This document shows positions 1-9,468 of a DNA stretch of 64,000 nucleotides, in pieces. The notes below the pieces were generated by a model, which saw only the letters and a list, made by a program, of their open reading frames with translations, did no database searches and was not told the DNA's origin. How positions within the stretch are numbered: position 1 is the first letter of the stretch; each line of letters starts with the position of its first letter. The DNA is from Cheilinus undulatus (Eukaryota; Chordata; Actinopteri; Labriformes; Labridae), in assembly GCF_018320785.1 (NCBI RefSeq), contig NC_054886.1, positions 32,967,732-33,031,731 on the forward strand. The letters run 5' to 3'. The position numbers were made by a program, and so were the translations under genes.

Positions 1-658
1 TTGTTAGCGGGTTTACCAGCATTTAAAAAAACCCGCTTTTACATGCTAATTGACCTATGGCTAAGTCCCGCCCTCAAATGCAATGAGCCAATCACAGTGC
101 GTATACCACGCCAATACACTCAGACATCGGCTGCCTGGACGTCCATTGAAATGTACAGGAGAAAGTCAGTTTTCGTCCGGTTTTACCAGTTTTTTTTTTT
201 TGTTGAGATTTTAAGTTTAAAAATGGTCAAACGTGTTCATGGGGTACATGCGACTCCAACACCAGGTATCCTGAGAGGCTGGGCGACGTAGTGTGTTTTT
301 TACCATTTCCTAAGCCATATCTACACCGAGAAAAGTGTCTTCTTTGGATAAAAGTTTTGTGGTAGACCACAATATCAACTCAATGTGGATAAAATTAATA
401 ACATCTGTTCTAAGGTAAGCCGACATTGTATTTGAGGCAACATATTGTCACTTTGCTGGAAAGAAATATAAAGTAGTGGTGGGATTCGATTAAAAACATT
501 GATCTAATTAATTAGAGGCTTCATAATTAATTAATCTCAATTAATCACATATCAATATTTGACACAAGAAGCAACATTTTTCAATTGAAATGGATTTTGG
601 TAAATGACTGAATCAATGAATAGACACATAAATGAGCTTAAACAACAAAGTGGTGTTG

Positions 659-834
659 GCGCGCCAGTAGTCGAGTGGTTAAGGCGCATGCCATGTGCGC
701 AGGCAACCCGGGTTCGAATCTGGCCCGTGGCACTATTTCCTGCGTGTCTTTCCCCACTCTCTCCCCTGTTTCCAACTCTGTCCACTGTCCTATCAAATAA
801 AGGCAAGAAGGCCAAAAATAAATCTTTAAAAAAA
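659..834 (+). mobile_element. tRNA-derived SINE, full length with target-site duplication
   Basis: The head has a tRNA-like A box (TAGTCGAGTGG) and B box (GGTTCGAATC). A C/T-rich body (tctctcccctgtttcc, then tgtccactgtcc) and an A-rich 3' end follow. A perfect 15-bp target-site duplication, AACAAAGTGGTGTTG, flanks it at 644-658 and 835-849, proving retroposition into the hAT element. The same family recurs at 5355-5538 (plus) and 54534-54657 (minus). Confidence 0.85.
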
Positions 835-1047
835 AACAAAGTGGTGTTGATTTTCATTACTGAGTGTTAACATAAAGTGCAATATGAATAAGAAATATTA
901 TGATTGCATTGTCTGAAATTTTCTTTCTGCATGGCAGTTATAATTTGGGTCAGACGACGCTATCTGTAGCACCGCTTCTAGCCCCTTATCTTCTCCCACT
1001 GAGAGTGGTCGATAGTCCACTTCAATCCATTTCACCAGTGAGTTTGA

Positions 1048-1311
1048 TCATTTGTCAGTCGTGGACTTACTCATTTTGGCTCTGAACCCAGTCATCTTGT
1101 TGAATGTGGATTGGCGACACTGCCTGCTTGAACTAGGAACGTTGTCTGTACTAGCTGCAGCACATTTGGCATTGAGGTGGCAGCGAAGGCTAGAAGAGCT
1201 CCGGTGATAGGCAAATTCTTTCTTGTGCAATTTGCACACAACTGTGCTTTTATCCAGGTGTCCATCCGGTAGTTTTTTAAAACTATATTTTCCACCCACC
1301 AAACCCAGCAA
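1048..1311 (-). pseudogene. hAT transposase BED zinc-finger fragment (ZBED1-like)
   Basis: An 87-residue frame includes DKSTVVCKLHKKEFAYHRS followed by SSSLRCHLNAKC. This matches the BED finger of hAT transposases (C-x2-C then H-x4-H/C), but the second Cys is His (CKLH) and the last His is Cys, so zinc binding is probably lost. A Ser-rich linker and a TGFRAKMSKSTTDK segment follow, as in full-length fish hAT proteins. The catalytic and dimerisation domains are absent. It is a remnant within the hAT element at 474-1515. Confidence 0.65.
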
Positions 1312-1523
1312 CGACTTCTCATCGGTTTACATGGTGTTTGTCGTGTTGTGTCTTGTGCATCAGTATTACAGGTATACCAGGAACTCGTGCAATGACAAAC
1401 GTTCTGCGCTGTTTGGAGTGCAAAAGTAAATTGCGATTAAATGTGTTATTTTTTTATCACGTTATTTTTTCTGTAACTAATTAATCTTAATTAACCCGAT
1501 AAAGTCCCAGCCCTAATATGAAG

Positions 1524-1785
1524 TTATCTTTAACATCTCTAACGTTAGCTCCTAGCTGCGTTGTTTGTTGTGTCTCATTGTTCGTTGGGAGTTCGTTGGC
1601 GTTTTTTGTTCTAGTTTTTGTTCTTTGGTGATCGTGCATCATTGTTAGCTGTTGTTCAAAGGGCTCTAGTTAAACTAACGTTAACTTCTGGAGCTTAGCT
1701 TCATTAACTTATCTGTAATAGCCGAGATAACAAAGGCTGGCAAACATTATGCTGAATGATTGAATGTAAATACGATAGCACCAAA
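1524..1785. other. Unassigned interior of the 1-2235 element
   Basis: AT-rich DNA between the nested hAT and the ORF fragment. No coding or structural signal was seen beyond repeated GTTAGCT-like words. Confidence 0.3.
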
Positions 1786-2145
1786 CTAACGGAGAGACAC
1801 TCTTGGTAAAGATGGTAAAAAGGCCGTTATATTTTTCTCATATTCTGAGCCAAAAACCTGAACTTCAGTGGCTCTTTGATGCTGATCCTCTATCTTGTGG
1901 TCTGAGATTGTGATGGCAATGAGATGCGGTTTATCACGTTTGCACTGGGACCTGTAAATTTTGGCTTGTAACCGAAGCTTTTTGTTGACCTTCTCGACAA
2001 TAAAATGATTAACATATCCCTCCAGTGCGTAGTTTACACCCTTTTGGTGACTTCTAGATGATATGTGATCTTTCTGTCTCCAGAAATCATCAATGGCCTT
2101 CTGTGAGATGTCTCCTACTGTGACAACTGCAACAGCGTCTGTCAC
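1786..2145 (-). pseudogene. Transposon ORF fragment, SWIM/YqaJ-protein-like N-terminal region
   Basis: This is an open frame of 119 residues. Its core (SRSHQKGVNYALEGYVNH, then a K/R-rich strand and a PHLIAITI stretch) resembles the region just before the SWIM zinc finger in fish element proteins that also carry YqaJ-like nuclease domains. No cysteine cluster, nuclease motif or C-terminal part follows, because the frame is lost towards the hAT insertion. It lies just inside the right terminal repeat of the host element and reads away from it. It is almost certainly a dead fragment. The family assignment is from memory of similar sequences and is tentative. Confidence 0.35.
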
Positions 2146-2639
2146 TGAATGTTCATTGTTTGTCCTAGTGAGTGGAGGGGGCGTGGCTTAGCCATAGGTC
2201 AATTTTAGTGGGAAAGTGGTATTTCTTACCTACAATTTGCACATAGTAGGACTTATTGATCGTCCTCTATAATGATCACTAGTGTATTTTTTGTACTTTG
2301 TCTTGTCAGCTGTGGTCCTGTCAGACGTCTGCCCTTGTTTTTGGGTTTGGTTTCAGTTGTGTGTCAGTTTTATGTGCGACATTAGCAACTTGCTAAATCT
2401 GGTGCAACCATGTTTTCATTTACTTTGTATGAACGTTTCATGTCATTGCACACTGTCCCTTGATAAAAAAAAAACAAACTAAAACTAAACTATTGTCAGG
2501 ACCTGTCAGTTTGAAATTTAAGGAGACTGAGGAGAAATCGAAAGTGGTCTGAGGAATGGAGAATTCTGGGGAATTCAGCCAAATATTTATTACTGGAGTC
2601 TTGCTGTCTGAGCGATTGGACTTTTGTTCATTTTTACTC

Positions 2640-2980
2640 GTCTACTGTGTAGAGCCCTGATCTTTTCAGAAAAGTGATTCCAGCTGTTTACTCTTCATCA
2701 TCTGAAGAAGTAGTCCCAGTTTCCATATCTGGTCCCTCCCTGTGGCTGAATCCAGGCAGCCATATGACTCTGAGCACACAGGGGATCTCTAGTAGGTCTG
2801 GTCTGTGCAGAAACAGCTGTAGGAATGTCTATGTGCTTTTTTTAATGGTTTAGTTTTATAATAGCGATTTGTTTGATTCAGAATTATTGATCACATTGAT
2901 GCTGTTTTGATTAGAAAGAGCTCTAGTATAGTTTTAAAGAGAAGTTGTCTGTGATTATCGTAAATACTGTATATGAATAT
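2640..2980 (+). repeat. Orphan copy of the block downstream of gene A
   Basis: From about AGAGCCCTGATC to TGTAAATACTGTA this matches 31930-32275 closely, with shared runs such as TCTGGTCCCTCCCTGTGGCTG, GATCTCTAGTAGGTCTGG and AGAGAAGTTGTCTGTGATTAT. The other copy begins about 250 bases after the gene A stop codon. This copy could therefore be the 3' flank or 3' UTR of a lost family member, or an unrecognised dispersed repeat. No coding exon of the family was found before it in the window. Confidence 0.55.
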
Positions 2981-3204
2981 TTTATAAGTTAGCACACGTA
3001 TAAAATGTTAATAATATTAAAAGACCTCTGATACTGATTTTTTCTCCTTTTTGGTCTATCTAACCACTTTTTATGATGGTGCAGTGGACATATATATACT
3101 GAAATTAATAAGAAAAGTAAAAAAGATAAACAATTTGAATATCACCAAATTTAACAAAATTCCAACACTCAAGTCTGACTACTTTTCCCCCCAGGGTCCT
3201 GAGT

Positions 3205-3310
3205 TAATCTCAGAATTCTGATGTATCCTCAGAACTCTAATTTCTGTTTTTAAATCTCAGTATTCTGACGTCAATCTCAGAAAGCTGATGTTAATCTCAG
3301 TATTCTGAGT
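3205..3310 (+). repeat. Degenerate tandem repeat based on AATCTCAGTATTCTGA
   Basis: Five or so diverged copies of a unit near AATCTCAGTATTCTGA occur here, and one more copy reappears at about 4072-4088. About 760 bases of unrelated DNA separate the two blocks. A related motif occurs at 17690-17730. Confidence 0.5.
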
Positions 3311-4071
3311 TTGATCTAAAAAGCATACACATTTCTACTGCTTTGACTGCTTTACGGCATACGTCACTTCCCCTTCCTTCCTGATTTGTTGAAAAGACGG
3401 AAGTCGAGGCAAAAGCTAAACGTAGGGTTGTTATCATGGTGGAAGCAGCAAAAAACCCAAAGAAAAGAAGTTTTATCAGAGGAGACAAAAAAAAAGAAAG
3501 TGGGAGAGTAACAAGATAAATGCCCGGACAAGAAAAAACATTGGCGTTCACTCGCTGGCGTGAGCTGAAAGACGAGGAGGGATGTCCGACCGATGCTGAT
3601 TTGGCCCTGTTATTGTTGGACTTGTAAGTATATGTTGATTGCTTACCATCTATATTCAGTACTCTTGAGTTTGTAATGTGTTTTTTCGTATCGCTACGGG
3701 CCATCACGTCATCAGTTTATTCACTATCTCGCTGAAACAGGATGGGGGCGGGGGTGACTTCACGGTAATAAAACCAAGTTGAACTTAATGATTTTCAACA
3801 TCGTCATTTAGCCAGAAATAAATACATTACATCCTCACTATTCATCCTGCAAACAGCCGCTAAAGACAGAAGAGTAGTTTTGAAAGTAAGTCCCGTCTTC
3901 TTTCATTCGCTTCCAAAACAAATGCACGCGACCGGGAGATCAGGATGTTTACGGCAGTACGCGCTGGTGCCTCTGGGTAAATGAGTGTTCCTTCTGGTAA
4001 AGCACTACCGCTTTTGTCCACTGGCGCCGCAAAACTACAAAAAAAGGTGAAAGTTCTGTTGTGCTGCTTTA
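3311..4071. other. Unassigned insertion-like stretch, no gene seen
   Basis: Non-repetitive DNA, relatively GC-rich in the middle, lying between two copies of TTAATCTCAGTATTCTGA. This fits an insertion with a long target duplication, or simply tandem-repeat spacing. ORFs across it are short and resemble nothing I recognise. Confidence 0.3.
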
Positions 4072-4099
4072 ATCTCAGTATTCTGATTATTAATCTGGG

Positions 4100-4782
4100 T
4101 GTTACGACCTTTTTTACAATCTAGGGGTAACTAAAAGCAGCAACATCGTAAGTTTTAAAATTAAACAAGTGTAACTAACAAAAACTCCCAAACTAGAATA
4201 GCAAGAATTTTAAAGATTTATTTACAATCAAATCAGGTAATAACAAAATCAAACATTAGATGACCAAGTTGTGGACAAAGGAAGAAGTTTGCCGACAAAG
4301 AATTAACTAATAAAAACCTCAAACAGAAGTACTGACTTCAGGGAACTCAGATTAACAAACAAAAACCCAAATCTAACTACAACAGATCAAACCTTAACTA
4401 TCTGTACCAAAATTAAAAAAACAACAACCCTAAGCTCCCTGACTAACCACAAAACAGGAGAAAACCAAAATCTAACAAAAATGGCAGAGATCCCCCTACA
4501 CTTCCTCTGTCTCAAACTAAAATGTTTACCTTAATCAGAAAACAGAAGCAAGCTTAAAACAAACAGGCAAACACATCATCATGGCTCAGGAGTGGAGTGA
4601 GAGACTGAAGCTCTGTCTTGGGGGTCCTTTGTAACACCTCAGATGAACCAGATCAGCCTCAGCTGCCGCAGACTGCTGAGGTGTGGCAGACCTGCAACAC
4701 AATCAGGGGGAGAGAAGGCCCAAACAAAAAAACAGAAGATTCACCCAAAACAACAGACTCTGCCTTATCAGAGGCCGTAACA
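4100..4782 (-). mobile_element. Probable solo LTR of a Gypsy-type retrotransposon
   Basis: It begins TGTTACGACC and ends GGCCGTAACA, giving the TG...CA ends and short inverted repeat of an LTR. On the minus strand it has an AATAAA-type signal near the low-coordinate end (plus-strand TTTATTTAC near 4215). The pairing of a CACACCTCAGCAGTCTGCGG-like stretch with that signal looks like fish Gypsy LTRs. I could not find a clean target-site duplication, so the exact limits are uncertain. Confidence 0.5.
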
Positions 4783-5354
4783 CTCTTTAAACTGTGATGC
4801 CAAACTACACTGAATTTAAGATATTTGTAAACTTCCCCTTCAGGACATTTTTGCCCAGGTTTCCCATCAAGTATTTTCTATCAACTCAAGAATCACTGAG
4901 TCATCTGTGTCTCTAATCTGATGAGGGATTTAATCTCATCTTGTGATTGTTAAGGGTTTAAATTCTTTCCAAACCTGAACACACGCTGATGTTGGGGGCT
5001 GTCTGTCTGCATCGACAGCTTTTTAAACTATTTTCTTAAATTAATTCCCTGTAAATAATGTATGACCCATGCATTTCCAAGCTTTTGAAGAAAACTGAAA
5101 CTAAATTACTCCTGGACTTAAAAGAAGAAGAAACACTCAGCAGCACTATCATAAAGGGTTAAAATGCCTTTACACTCTACATGACGGTGCTGTGCCAGTA
5201 TAGCGGCGTGTAGCTGTTGAAGAGAGTTTTTCTTGTCTAGTTGTCAAGCTTTGTATTTTTTCTTTCATCGATTGCTGGCATGTTATTCACTCACACTCAC
5301 AGTATTGCTTAGTTCCATAAATGTGAAAAATCAAAGACAAATATACAAAAATGA

Positions 5355-5538
5355 GGCGCGCAGATGGTTGAGTGGTTTAAGGCGCTACCCATGTACACGG
5401 ACGGGTTTGAATCTGGCCTGTGGCCCTTTACCACGTCTCTCCCCACTCTCCTCCCTGTTTCTGGGTCCATCCACTGTCCTTCCTCTTTCTAATGAAGGAA
5501 TGTAAAGACTGCAAAATAAATATTTGAAGAAAAAAAAA
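5355..5538 (+). mobile_element. tRNA-derived SINE, second copy
   Basis: Same architecture as the copy at 659-834: GGCGCGCAG start, TGGTTGAGTGGTTTAAGGCG A-box region, GGTTTGAATC B box, C/T-rich body and A-rich tail. Insertions near TCCACTGTCC make the body slightly different. No convincing target duplication was found. Confidence 0.8.
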
Positions 5539-5628
5539 GTGTGACAGATGCAGCTGATAACACCTAAAACATCTGGTGTTACATTTCGCCACATGTACAC
5601 TTTCACTTTTTTAATCCTTTCCACAGAG

Positions 5629-6514
5629 CAGTGATACTCAACCTGTGGCTCTTTTCTGTCTTAATCTGAAATATTACTCCCTTTGACCTCAAATGATCCA
5701 TTACAGGTCACTTTAAACCATTTGTTTCCCACAGTTATACATTCAGCTTTAATTTTAAAACTTAATTTTCAACCTTTATCTTTTGTCTGTGTATTTCCAC
5801 TGCCCTTATTTGTGTTTTTGCCACTTTTATTCCATTTCTATTGCTTCCAGCCTAATTTTGCACTTCTTTTTGACATTTTTCCCCCTATATTTGCATTTTA
5901 ACCCTGCTTTTTGATTATTTTTGCTCATATTTTGCTACTTTTTGCCCATTTGAGCTGACTTTTGCAATTAAATTCCCTATTCAGCCACTCATTGCCGATT
6001 TTTGCCAATATATTTACACCTTTCTACTAGTTTTAGCCCTGGTTTTAACTCATTTTTCCCTCATTTTTTTTTTGGCTGTTTTTGATGCCTTTTTACCACT
6101 TTTGCCACTTTTTGTCCTATTCTGCCACCCTTTCTCCACATTTTTTGCCACTTTTCCCCCAGTTTTCCCATTTGATGCATATTTTGACCCTTTTCACCCA
6201 TTTGTTCCACTTTTTTGGACCATTTCTGTCACATTTAATTTATTTTATTGCCACTTTAACCCGTTTGCCCCCCCCCCCCCTTTTTTTGTTACCATTTTTT
6301 GCCAACTTATTTTTATTGCCACTTCAATCCATTTTTGCCACTTTTCTCCCAGTTGTCCCATTTGATGCACATTTTGACCGTTTTCGACCATTTTTGCCAC
6401 CTTTAACTTATTTTTATTGCCACTTTAACCCATTTTTGCCACTTTTCAACACTTAGATTGTGGTTCTTGCAAATGTACTTTTCAACAGTTTGGATCTTTG
6501 GTCGAGGAACACTG
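5629..6514. mobile_element. Non-autonomous hAT element with internal TTTTGCCACTTT array
   Basis: It starts CAGTGATACTCAACCTGTGG and ends ...TCGAGGAACACTG, the CAGTG...CACTG ends of hAT elements. An 8-bp duplication flanks it (CCACAGAG at 5621-5628, CCATAGAG at 6515-6522). The interior is almost entirely diverged units of TTTTTGCCACTTTTACCCATT on the plus strand, including a C10 run near 6270. Long pyrimidine-rich ORFs across it are not genes. Confidence 0.75.
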
Positions 6515-6522
6515 CCATAGAG

Positions 6523-7585
6523 TTTCAGTCGTTTATCCCTGATGAGAAGGTTGTGACTTTACCTTTAAAGACTGCAGATGCCTAAACATGATCCTCATGT
6601 AAAGTTATCACTTTTGAGGCACATAAACAGAAAATGATGAAACTCTGAATGAACCAAAAGTACAGCAAACATTTCTCATTTGGTAACCCAGCTGAGAAAA
6701 GTCCAAAATATTTGGGATTTACCATTCATGCTCTTTCAGAGTGTTCCTTCGTAGGAGTTTTCATCACATTACTACAGCTGTGACAGGAGAAGATCACATG
6801 ATCTGACTGGTCCAGTAGTTTGGAGATTTTTAGAAAGAGTCAAAGCTGACATCTACTGGCCAAACAGTGGTACTACAGGGAGGGAATCAATTCAGCAGAG
6901 ACACACATGATATGCTTTTAGAAATATATGTGTCAGATGTTAATGATGAACTCAGTTAAAGGGCTAAGGCTGCAGCACTGTAGAGAGCTGTCAGAAATAT
7001 GAGAAAGTGGAAGAGTTTAGGAACAACAGCAACTCATCCATGAAGTAGAAGACCCAGGGAGCAATGTTCATAAAAGTTTCCAACCCTGCTGACTCCATGG
7101 CTATACAGTCCTGAACTTCAACTGGCATTAACATAAGCTCTAAGACTGCAGCAGGAGATTCATGAGTGGATTCCCATGGCTGAGCAGCCCAATGTAAACC
7201 TTCTGAAAAAAGACAAGACTCTTTTACTCTACAAAGAGCATCAGTGCTCAGTCCAGAAGTCAACTACATACAAGAGCAAGCTTTGTTTCTTGACAGATGC
7301 TAAAGGGGCCGGACTTCACAGAAGTAAAATTAGTGTGCATTTGTTTAAAACTCAGGTTTGTATTAGAACAGGGACTTTTCATAGTGTATGAGAGTGAGCC
7401 TACCCTAAGAACAACTGATCCATTCGGTGGACCCCCACCCACAGAAAGGAATTTAAAAAAAAAATTAAACAACAACATTTCAAACATTTATGTCTAATCT
7501 TGAAACATTTTTAAAATTAATATATTTTGGATATTTTGGTTCTCAAATGTCCTTAAACATCTGTCTTTCTCTCCTATTCAGTTAT
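6523..7585. other. No gene seen; possible old repeat
   Basis: I see no coding signal. A 35-bp stretch around GTGCATTTGTTTAAAACTCA (7336-7373) recurs at 8303-8338, hinting at a diverged repeat pair on either side of the next hAT array. Confidence 0.3.
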
Positions 7586-7589
7586 AATA

Positions 7590-8129
7590 CCAGTAAATAC
7601 CCTTTTTCATATTTTTTGGGCCATTTTGCAACTTCTTTTCCCCCATTTTTTCCACTTTTATCCCATTTTCACTCCTTTTCACCTTTTTGTCCATTTAAGC
7701 CACCTTTTTTATTATTAAATATCCCTTTTTCCATGTTTTTTGCTCATTTTTGTGACATCTTTTTGCCACTTTTCCCCAAGTTTTTCCACTTTTATCCAAT
7801 TTTTTGCCCATTTAAACTGCCCTTTGCCATTACATACCACTTGTTTCCTATTTTTTGCCCATTTTTTTTTCACTCTTGACTGCTTTTTGCCCAGTTTAGT
7901 CACTTTCCACTCATTTTTTTGTCACTTCTCAGAGAGTTTTGCTACTCTCTGGCCATTTTTCCACTTTTTCTCCCCATTTTCACCCATTTTTTGCTGCTGT
8001 TTGACCATTTTTCCACCTTTAACCAGTTTTTATTGCTTCTTCCAGCTGTTTTTGCCTCTTTTTACCTCTTAGATTCCAGCTCCTGCAAAGGTATTTTCAA
8101 TCATTTGGCTCTTTGGTTGAGTAACACTG
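7590..8129. mobile_element. hAT-derived TTTTGCCACTTT array, second copy
   Basis: The same degenerate pyrimidine-rich units occur as in 5629-6514. The right end reads TTTGGCTCTTTGGTTGAGTA then ACACTG, matching the right end of that element. The left terminus is not recognisable, so the copy is truncated or very diverged. Confidence 0.65.
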
Positions 8130-8199
8130 CTCTATAGCATAGTCCCTATACTAACTATAAGTTTATCCATTTTGCTCCATGCACAGCAGAGGTTAGCAA

Positions 8200-8275
8200 A
8201 GCAAATCAACTTTTTTTCTGGTTTACGCCTCCCCTGAAGCTCTGTGGCGCCCCCCAGGGGAGGCCTGCCTCACAC
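8200..8275 (-). mobile_element. hAT terminal fragment
   Basis: The end ...GCCTCACACTTTTCTACCACTG, read on the minus strand as CAGTGGTAGAAAAGTGTGAG, followed by a GGGGGGCGCC stretch, resembles a known style of fish hAT terminus. The matching other end was not located. Confidence 0.4.
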
Positions 8276-8279
8276 TTTT

Positions 8280-9180
8280 CTACCACTGTATTAGAAAAAC
8301 AGTGTGCATTTGTTTAAAACTCAGGTTTGCATCAGAAAAAGTGTACATCTGTTTAAACTCATTGTGTCAGTGAATTGCTAGACATTTGTGAAACACACTT
8401 TATTTGTTTGTAAAGTTTTGGCAGGAAAATAACCTCATAACTGGTCTATTTTTGTGACTCTCTGGCAGGAAAAATTAAACTCTCAACATGCCTGAAGTGC
8501 AAAGTAGATGTGCAAAATGTCAGCTTTAATCAAGAACGGTCTGATGAATATTTCTGTAAAATGGATCAAACATTGAGCCGATGATTTAGAGTCCATGGAG
8601 ATATAATCAAACAACATACCCTGAATACCACAACATACTTTCGGATTGTGATAATCTTCTGTGGGCTGGAAGGGAAGCTGTGGTGGGCCTGATGTGGTCA
8701 CCCAGCCACCAGTTGATGATAACTGCTCTTATCCATCACTATTTATGCAGACCAATGTGTAGCAAGAAACCAGCACTTCACCAGGGTTGTGAAGTGGGAA
8801 CCCTCCTTTGTCGGTGTTTCGTCCAGTTAGTGGCCGTGGCCGAGCCGCTGCATGCCTCACATCACCAAGTCCAATCCCAGTGTCAGAGGGCGTGGTTTAT
8901 AGCACACTGACTATGTTCAAGACCACATGACCACTAGGTGGCATAAGACAATTATATGTTTTAAACGTTGACATTGAAATATATGTGAATGTTTCCCAAG
9001 TAACAAGCTGCTCTTACATTTCAAGTTATTTTTCATTCATAAAAAACTCCAAAAGAGAAAATACCATATAAATAACTGACAATTCCTTTGGAACTGCAAA
9101 TATATCAGTACTAAAATGACAATAGTTAACAAATTCTTTAAATGCCATTACTGCAAAACTGTTTTTATATGTAAAAAAGT
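8280..9180. other. No gene seen downstream of the Fc-receptor-like gene
   Basis: Mostly unique AT-rich DNA. At about 8705 a short segment (CCAGCCACCAGTTGATGATA) resembles the hAT end at 11690-11709. Confidence 0.3.
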
Positions 9181-9183
9181 CAT

Positions 9184-9189
9184 TTTATT
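9184..9189 (-). terminator. Candidate polyadenylation signal of the Fc-receptor-like gene
   Basis: AATAAA on the minus strand, about 230 bases past the putative stop at 9419-9421. It is a position-only candidate. Confidence 0.3.
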
Positions 9190-9418
9190 TAATGCATAGT
9201 TTGATTTTAATATCATAAGTGGAAAACAAAGTTATAATAATGTGATAAGTGTGATTATATGAGGTCCAAAGCAAGGATCTCTGTGAAGTAATTTCTGATG
9301 AAAAAAAAAAAAGAAAAACTCTCAAAAATCATGGACAAATAAATGGATATAAAGTCAGAAAACTTCATGATAGTAAAAATGCTGAATAAAGTTGTTTCCT
9401 GTTTCTTGCTCTTCCTCT

Positions 9419-9468
9419 TTAGTTCAGTCCAAAACAATGATTCGCTCTCTTCCTACCATCAGCTCGAG
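9419..9468 (-). CDS. Fc-receptor-like putative last exon
   Basis: The acceptor TTTTTCCTGCAG is followed by 50 nt that complete the phase-1 codon and give [16 protein letters not shown] and a stop. The good acceptor and exact phase fit are the only support. It lies 2.7 kb from exon 4, with a Tc1-like element between. A different or additional tail exon is possible. Confidence 0.35.

Larger units (their letters stand above)
474..1515 (-). mobile_element. hAT DNA transposon remnant (ZBED-like), internally deleted
   Basis: The ends are TAGTGGTGGGATT and the inverse of CCCAGCCCTA, followed inward by AATTAATTA-rich DNA as in fish hAT elements. An 8-bp target-site duplication flanks it (ATATAAAG at 466-473, ATATGAAG at 1516-1523, 7 of 8 matching). 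It carries one BED zinc-finger fragment on the minus strand and lacks the rest of the transposase. A SINE has inserted at 659-834. The element itself sits inside the larger element at 1-2235. Confidence 0.75.
1..2235 (-). mobile_element. DNA-transposon-like element with terminal inverted repeats and a degenerate ORF
   Basis: The stretch TTGACCTATGGCTAAGTC near 50-67 recurs in inverted orientation at about 2187-2204, and weaker similarity continues outward to the window start. This suggests long, imperfect terminal inverted repeats. The left end may lie outside the window. The only coding signal of its own is a minus-strand ORF at 1786-2145. A complete hAT element sits inside it (474-1515). 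The superfamily is not certain; I compare it to fish elements whose proteins carry a SWIM/YqaJ-like module, which is inference. Confidence 0.5.

Noticed and set aside
672-735. tRNA gene
   Set aside because: The A and B boxes belong to a SINE head: body, A-rich tail and 15-bp target duplication are present.
6072-6456. Phe/Pro-rich ORFs of 97 and 124 residues (also 7490-8137, 10824-11214 and 42532-42813)
   Set aside because: They are pyrimidine-rich repeat arrays in hAT elements, open in several frames, with no gene context.
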